Assembly (NCBI RefSeq): GCF_040196175.1
Contig: NZ_JBEFNF010000001.1
Coordinates: 744,001-808,000, forward strand
Direction of reading: 5' to 3'
Length of the DNA stretch: 64,000 nt
DNA from: Halospina sp040196175
GTDB taxonomy: Bacteria; Pseudomonadota; Gammaproteobacteria; Pseudomonadales; Oleiphilaceae
Both the position numbers and the translations under genes were made by a program. Numbering within the stretch: the stretch's first letter is position 1; every line of letters starts with the position of its first letter. A model generated the notes under the pieces. The model made no database searches. It worked only from the letters and a program-made list of their open reading frames with translations, and was not told the DNA's origin. Of this stretch, positions 59,656 through 64,000 are shown piece by piece.

Positions 59656-61577
59656 GTACTGTTTTAACGCTGGATTCGATCCAGCTTGCTTTTGGTATGC
59701 AACCCCTTCTCGATGGCGCCAACCTGCGTGTTGAGCGCGGCGAGCGCGTGGCGCTGCTCGGGCGTAATGGAGAGGGGAAATCCACACTGCTGCGTTTGGT
59801 GACCGGAGAAACAGAGCCTGATTCAGGTGAGGTTTCTGTCCCGGAAGGGATGCGCGTGGCGGAGCTGCCCCAGGAATTGCCTGAAAAGCGGGATCTTACC
59901 GCCTATCAGGTGGTCGCTCAGGCGTTTCCGGAGACAGGGCGTTTGCTGGAACGGTTCAATGAGCTCTCCATGACCGCCAGTAATGAGGATGACCTGTATA
60001 AGATGCAGAAGGTCCAGGAACGCTTGGAGGCACTGGATGGCTGGCTCTATGATCAGCGCATCCGCACAGTGCTTGAGCAATACCGGATCAACCCGGAGGC
60101 GCGGCTGGATACCCTTTCAGGCGGGTGGCAGCGCAGGGTGTTGCTGGCCAAGGCGATGGTGACTGAGCCTGATCTTCTGCTTCTGGATGAGCCCACCAAC
60201 CACCTGGACGTGCCTGCGATCCAATGGCTTGAAGGCGCTCTTGGCCAATTCTCGGGAGCCGTGCTGTTCGTGAGTCATGACCGGGCCTTTATCCGGTCAA
60301 TGGCTACGCGGATCATCGAGCTGGACCGGGGGGCGTTGGCGTCCTGGCCCGGGAATTACGAACAGTATCTAGAGGCGAAGGAAAAGGCGCTGGCGGACGA
60401 GGAACGCCAGCGCGCCGAGTTTGATCGCAAGCTGGCGCAGGAAGAGCGCTGGATTCGCCAGGGTGTGAAAGCAAGGCGCACGCGTAACCAGGGCCGCGTT
60501 AAAGAGCTTGAAGCCATGCGGGCCGAGCGCAGGCAGCGCCGGGAGCGCTCTGGTAAGGCCAAGATTGAGGTGGAGGATGCCGGCCGCTCCGGCAAGCTGA
60601 TCGCGGAAGCTCAGAAGGCGGGGTTTGCCTGGGAGCGCAATCAGCCGCTGATCCATGATCTCGACTTTATGTTGCTGCGGGGCGACAAGATCGGGGTGAT
60701 CGGTGAGAACGGCTCCGGTAAGACCACCCTGCTGAAGCTCTTGCTCGGTGATCTGGAGCCAACAGAAGGGCAGATACGGCGCGGGACGCGTCAGGAAGTG
60801 GCCTATTTCGATCAGTTGCGTGGCAAGCTTGACCCGGAAAAGTCTGCCTTTGAAAACCTCAGCGAGGGGCGTGAAACGGTCGAGGTGAACGGGCGCAGCC
60901 GTCATGTCATGGGCTACCTGCAGGATTTCCTGTTTACGCCAGAGAGGGCGCGGACTCAGGTTCGGATGCTGTCCGGGGGCGAGCGGGCACGATTGCTTTT
61001 GGCCAAGCTGTTCAGCCAGCCGGCCAATATCCTGGTTCTCGACGAGCCCACCAACGACCTGGATGTGGATACGCTGGAACTTCTGGAGGCTCAGCTCGTG
61101 GAATTCTCCGGAACCGTGATCGTGATCAGTCACGACCGGGAGTTCCTGGACCATGTGGCTGGTAGCGTGCTGTTTCTGGACGGGCGGGGTGGCGTCCACG
61201 AGACCATTGGTGGTTTCAGTGACTGGCGGCGCGAAGGTGGCCAATTCCCGGCTGAACAGGGGGGTACAGGGTCAGGTGGCAGTGGGTCAACACAGGCCTC
61301 GGCCCAGCCCTCTGGCAGCCGTGCGGCTCCGACCTCCGGAACCGGAAACAATAAACTGAGTTACAAGTACAAGCGGGAACTTGAGCAGCTGCCGCAGCGT
61401 ATCCGGGATCTCGAGGCCCGGGTGGCTGAACTGCATGAACAGGTTTCTGATCCTGCCTTCTATCAGCAGGAAGAGGATAGAGTCCAAAAGACCCTTGGCG
61501 AACTGTCGGAGCGGGAATCCGAGCTTGAGTCCGCCATGGAACGATGGATGGAGCTGGAGGAGATGGCCGGCGACTGA
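59652..61577 (+). CDS. uup: ABC-F ATPase Uup
   Basis: 641 residues (E. coli Uup 635). Two ABC domains: Walker A G-R-N-G-E-G-K-S-T and G-E-N-G-S-G-K-T-T, signatures L-S-G-G-W and L-S-G-G-E, Walker B with L-L-L-D-E-P-T-N-H-L-D and L-V-L-D-E-P-T-N-D-L-D. A linker rich in Arg/Glu (the arm) joins them. After a Gly/Ser/Thr/Pro-rich spacer the C-terminal coiled coil (Y-K-Y-K-R-E-L-E-Q-L-P-x-R-I) characteristic of Uup follows, which binds DNA in E. coli and is linked to ribosome and transposon-excision phenotypes. No membrane segments. Confidence 0.94.
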   Translation: MSTVLTLDSIQLAFGMQPLLDGANLRVERGERVALLGRNGEGKSTLLRLVTGETEPDSGEVSVPEGMRVAELPQELPEKRDLTAYQVVAQAFPETGRLLERFNELSMTASNEDDLYKMQKVQERLEALDGWLYDQRIRTVLEQYRINPEARLDTLSGGWQRRVLLAKAMVTEPDLLLLDEPTNHLDVPAIQWLEGALGQFSGAVLFVSHDRAFIRSMATRIIELDRGALASWPGNYEQYLEAKEKALADEERQRAEFDRKLAQEERWIRQGVKARRTRNQGRVKELEAMRAERRQRRERSGKAKIEVEDAGRSGKLIAEAQKAGFAWERNQPLIHDLDFMLLRGDKIGVIGENGSGKTTLLKLLLGDLEPTEGQIRRGTRQEVAYFDQLRGKLDPEKSAFENLSEGRETVEVNGRSRHVMGYLQDFLFTPERARTQVRMLSGGERARLLLAKLFSQPANILVLDEPTNDLDVDTLELLEAQLVEFSGTVIVISHDREFLDHVAGSVLFLDGRGGVHETIGGFSDWRREGGQFPAEQGGTGSGGSGSTQASAQPSGSRAAPTSGTGNNKLSYKYKRELEQLPQRIRDLEARVAELHEQVSDPAFYQQEEDRVQKTLGELSERESELESAMERWMELEEMAGD

Positions 61578-62012
61578 TCAGCCGCCGATGCGTACCGCCA
61601 GCACATCGCAGGGAGCGCCATGCAGAACGGAGTTGGCGGTTGAGCCCAGAAGGAGCTGGATGCCATGGCGCCCATGACTGCCGATCACGATCAGGTCAGC
61701 TCCCTGTTGCTCTGCCTGTCTGCGAACCTCCGACCCCGGTCGACCAACGATCACGTGACGGTTGTCGCTGGCGATACCGTAGTGCTCGCCGTAATCATTG
61801 AGTTTGCTGCGCGCATTGTCCTCAAGCTGCTGCTGAAGATCACTGAGATCGAGTGGCAGATCGCCGCCGTAGGCATAGCCTACCGGCTCGACGACGTGCA
61901 GCAGGTCCAGTGCGGCTGAGTTGCTTTCAGCCAGATGCTTTGCCTTGCGCAGCACTTCCGGTGCTTCCTCTGTCAGGTCGATGGCAACCAAGATACGTTG
62001 ATAATCACTCAT
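61578..62012 (-). CDS. Universal stress protein (UspA family, ATP-binding)
   Basis: 144 residues, single Usp domain: I-L-V-A-I-D-L-T at the start and the nucleotide-binding G-S-H-G-R-H-G-(x)n-G-S-T-A-N-S-V at residues about 105-130. Cytoplasmic. Begins 20 bp downstream of the secreted unknown gene on the same strand; convergent with uup, the two stops being adjacent. GGAGAG precedes the ATG. Confidence 0.93.
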   Translation of the reverse strand: MSDYQRILVAIDLTEEAPEVLRKAKHLAESNSAALDLLHVVEPVGYAYGGDLPLDLSDLQQQLEDNARSKLNDYGEHYGIASDNRHVIVGRPGSEVRRQAEQQGADLIVIGSHGRHGIQLLLGSTANSVLHGAPCDVLAVRIGG

Positions 62013-62032
62013 AGGGTTCTCTCCGTGGCCTG

Positions 62033-62965
62033 TCAGGCTGATTTGAGGCGATCGATGGTTTGTTCCAGACTCTCGATGATGCTGGTGGAGTAGCGGTTGA
62101 TCACGAACGCCACGTTCTGCTCATCATATTCGATGTAGGAACCACGGATGAAGCGCCATTTGCTGTTGACGTCCGATAGATTGGCGTCAATCTTCCCGTC
62201 ATCCTCCGTGCGGTTGCGCAGTTTATCCAGAGTGTTCTCAAAACTTCTGGCAAGGTCGTCCAGAGACTGTTCTGAGTCTGCTCCCTGGAAGACCTGTGCT
62301 ACGGAGGAGGATGAGCGTGCGGAATAACGGGTCACCATCAGGGCCATAGTGATGCTGGCTTCTCGGGCCAGCTCAAGATCCGTTTCGGTGGGGGTAGCAT
62401 CCTGGCCAGCAACTTGGTTGTAGATATTTTTGGAGAGTACGCTGAGGCTCTGCGCCTGATTGGCCATGTCCGATAGCAGACGGAGGTCGGGGTAGCCGGA
62501 CTCCCGCACATCCTCAATGTTGGTTTCCATCTGATCATCAAAGTTGTTGAACGCCTTTTTCAGGTCGCCCATCTGGCTGTCCGTAAGCGAGTTTCCGGTC
62601 TGATCTTTAATCTGCTCAAGCAGTTGGCGCGATTGATCCATATGGTCACTGATTCGGGTGGCTAGCTCTTCCTCGGGATCTGTGGTGTAGACGTAGTAGT
62701 CGTTCAGGGCTCTGAAATTGCGCAGTCGAAAGCGGTGCACGTTGCTCAGAAGCTTTTCGGCTCTCAGGTTCTGCGCGGTCTTGCCCTGTTTGACCGGCTC
62801 GTCATTGTTGCCGTTTTCGACCGTTTCAGGTCCAAAACCGGTTCCTGGTGCACCGCTATTGCTGGAGCCTTCCTGTGCTGTGGCAGGGATGGCAATCGCC
62901 AGGGTAAGCAACAGTGTTGCTCCCAGGCTCAAGCCGGTCGAAGTGCAGGCAGTCTCTTGCGTCAT
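62033..62965 (-). CDS. Secreted helical protein of unknown function
   Basis: 310 residues. Signal peptide with hydrophobic core about 11-28 ending A-T-A-Q. Residues about 30-65 are Gly/Asn/Glu-rich and disordered. From about 66 on the chain is all-helical and strongly acidic, with L-L-x-N-V-H-R-F-R-L-R-N-F-R-A-L-N-D-Y, M-D-Q-S-R-Q-L-L-E-Q-I and a late W-R-F-I-R-G-S-Y-I-E-Y. The four-helix style resembles the ligand-binding parts of PilJ/NarX-type sensors, but no membrane anchor follows and I cannot assign a family. GGAGA upstream of the ATG. Probably co-transcribed with the universal stress protein gene. Confidence 0.75.
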   Translation of the reverse strand: MTQETACTSTGLSLGATLLLTLAIAIPATAQEGSSNSGAPGTGFGPETVENGNNDEPVKQGKTAQNLRAEKLLSNVHRFRLRNFRALNDYYVYTTDPEEELATRISDHMDQSRQLLEQIKDQTGNSLTDSQMGDLKKAFNNFDDQMETNIEDVRESGYPDLRLLSDMANQAQSLSVLSKNIYNQVAGQDATPTETDLELAREASITMALMVTRYSARSSSSVAQVFQGADSEQSLDDLARSFENTLDKLRNRTEDDGKIDANLSDVNSKWRFIRGSYIEYDEQNVAFVINRYSTSIIESLEQTIDRLKSA

Positions 62966-63151
62966 GGGGTATCGTCTCCACCGCTTATTTGGTTATTAAG
63001 TAGGCTGATCAGTTCGGGTACTCATAACTTAGTCCCAAACAGTCTAGCAAGGTTTCGCATTCTTCCAATCTGCGTAGCAGGAGTTCAGCGGTTAATATCG
63101 CAGGATGGGCGTGTATAAACAAATTGACAAACGCTCGGTTTTTTTTCATCG

Positions 63152-63181
63152 TTGGCACCGGATTCAAACGACTGTATGAAT
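63152..63181 (+). promoter_or_regulatory. fadB promoter overlapped by a PsrA/FadR-like operator
   Basis: TTGGCA (63152-63157) and TATGAA (63175-63180) with 17 bp between. The -10 overlaps CAAAC-GACT-GTATG (63165-63178), close to the CAAAC-N2-4-GTTTG pattern of the fatty-acid repressor PsrA, and an ATTCA/TGAAT inverted repeat (63162-63181) surrounds it. Regulator assignment is inference. Confidence 0.45.
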
Positions 63182-63233
63182 TTGGATCGCGCTACGGCCA
63201 GCGACGTACCAATCACAACCTGGAGAACAGTTG

Positions 63234-64000
63234 ATGATTTACGAAGGTAAAGCCATCACGGTTAAAGAGATCGAAGGCGGTTTTGCACAACTCGACTTCG
63301 ATCTGAAGGGTGAGTCTGTTAATAAGTTCAATCAGCTCACCATCGGGGAACTCGGCGAAGCGGCCGAGGCCCTCGAACAGCAGAAAAAGCTCAAGGGGTT
63401 GGTTGTTACCAGCTCGAAGGACGCCTTCATTGTGGGCGCGGATATAACCGAGTTCACGGACCTGTTCGCGGGTCCGGAGGAAGAGCTCGTCAACAACAAC
63501 CTCAAGGCCAACCGGATCTTCAACAGCATTGAGGATCTGCCTTTCCCTACAGTGACCGCGATTAACGGTCAGGCGCTGGGCGGTGGCTTTGAAATGTGTC
63601 TGGCCACTGACTTCCGCGTCATTGACGAGAAGGCCAAGGTCGGGCTGCCGGAAGTTAAACTCGGCATCTTCCCCGGTTTCGGTGGTACGGTGCGGCTTAC
63701 TCGGCTTATCGGCGCGGATAACGCGATTGAGTGGATCTGCATGGGGTCAGAACAGAAAGCGGACGCCGCACTCAAGGCGCACGCTGTCGATGCCGTCGTG
63801 GAGCAGGACCAGCTGGTCGACGCTGCGATTGATATGCTTAACGAAGCCAATGCCGGCAAGCTGGACTACCAGGCCCGCCGCGAGGAGAAGACCGGCAAGC
63901 TGAAACTCAACTCCATGGAAAGTATGATGGTGTTTGAGACTTCGAAGGGCTACGTGGCCGGGCAATCCGGACCCAACTATCCGTCGCCGGTTGAAGCGGT
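63234..64000 (+). CDS. fadB: Fatty acid oxidation complex alpha subunit FadB, 5' part
   Basis: 256 codons to the window edge from ATG 63234, with GGAG eight bases upstream. This is the enoyl-CoA hydratase/isomerase domain of the multifunctional protein (full length normally about 715 aa). Crotonase motifs: V-V-T-S-S-K-D-A-F-I-V-G-A-D-I-T-E-F (oxyanion region), N-G-Q-A-L-G-G-G-F-E-M-C-L-A (first catalytic Glu) and L-P-E-V-K-L-G-I-F-P-G-F-G-G-T-V (second catalytic Glu). The 3-hydroxyacyl-CoA dehydrogenase half lies beyond the window. First gene of a likely fadBA operon. Confidence 0.95.
   Translation, partial: MIYEGKAITVKEIEGGFAQLDFDLKGESVNKFNQLTIGELGEAAEALEQQKKLKGLVVTSSKDAFIVGADITEFTDLFAGPEEELVNNNLKANRIFNSIEDLPFPTVTAINGQALGGGFEMCLATDFRVIDEKAKVGLPEVKLGIFPGFGGTVRLTRLIGADNAIEWICMGSEQKADAALKAHAVDAVVEQDQLVDAAIDMLNEANAGKLDYQARREEKTGKLKLNSMESMMVFETSKGYVAGQSGPNYPSPVEA

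Overview
The window looks like a chromosomal segment of a motile, aerobic, probably marine or halophilic gammaproteobacterium in the Pseudomonadales/Oceanospirillales area (Marinobacter- or Halospina-like). The grounds are the conserved block orders (flgBCDEFGHIJKL; queA-tgt-yajC-secD-secF; suhB|trmJ-cysE-iscR-iscS; ndk-rlmN-pilF-rodZ-ispG-hisS-yfgM-bamB-der), the RpoN-type promoter in front of flgB, a CyaB-type adenylate cyclase, a BCCT osmolyte transporter and generally acidic proteins. Genus-level placement is inference. No prophage, insertion sequence, CRISPR array or rRNA was seen.

Layout. 1-3321: 5' part of a lipoprotein gene, a YadG/YadH-type ABC exporter and queF. 3325-4731: MASE2 adenylate cyclase, divergent from the flagellar operon. 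4896-16909: sigma-54 promoter and flgB to flgL (rod, hook, L and P rings, muramidase, hook-junction proteins). 16980-21275: tRNA-Leu(CAA), a small helical protein, the decayed 3' end of an amino acid permease and a GAF/PAS hybrid histidine kinase. 21441-28261: copper-resistance locus (multicopper oxidase copA, copB, a two-component pair, a Met/His-rich secreted protein, a DUF2231 membrane protein, a small membrane protein and a C-terminal fragment of a copper ATPase). 28270-30952: BCCT transporter and HDOD protein. 31115-36492: queuosine genes and Sec auxiliary genes. 36505-40851: a degenerate SuhB, trmJ, cysE, iscR, iscS. 40920-50044: ndk through der. 50051-55800 (minus): GGDEF-EAL protein, ackA, pta. 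55949-64000: tRNA-Glu, two minus-strand genes, a DUF924 protein, tRNA-Gly, cheV, uup, a universal stress protein, an unknown secreted protein and the start of fadB.

How it works together. The flagellar block would be made late, under RpoN. The copper block has an 18-bp near-identical tandem-repeat box in front of both copA and the Met-rich gene, so the adjacent OmpR-type regulator probably drives two transcription units. The isc locus keeps only the regulator and the desulfurase, and IscS lacks the C-terminal tail used for IscU docking. The SuhB homologue has lost the metal-binding residues of inositol monophosphatases but keeps its place next to trmJ, consistent with a non-catalytic role.

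Most of the window is ordinary housekeeping. The points most worth checking are the SuhB pseudoenzyme, the stripped isc locus, the shared copper box with its accessory genes, and a homologous ~115-residue module carried by both FlgE and FlgK.
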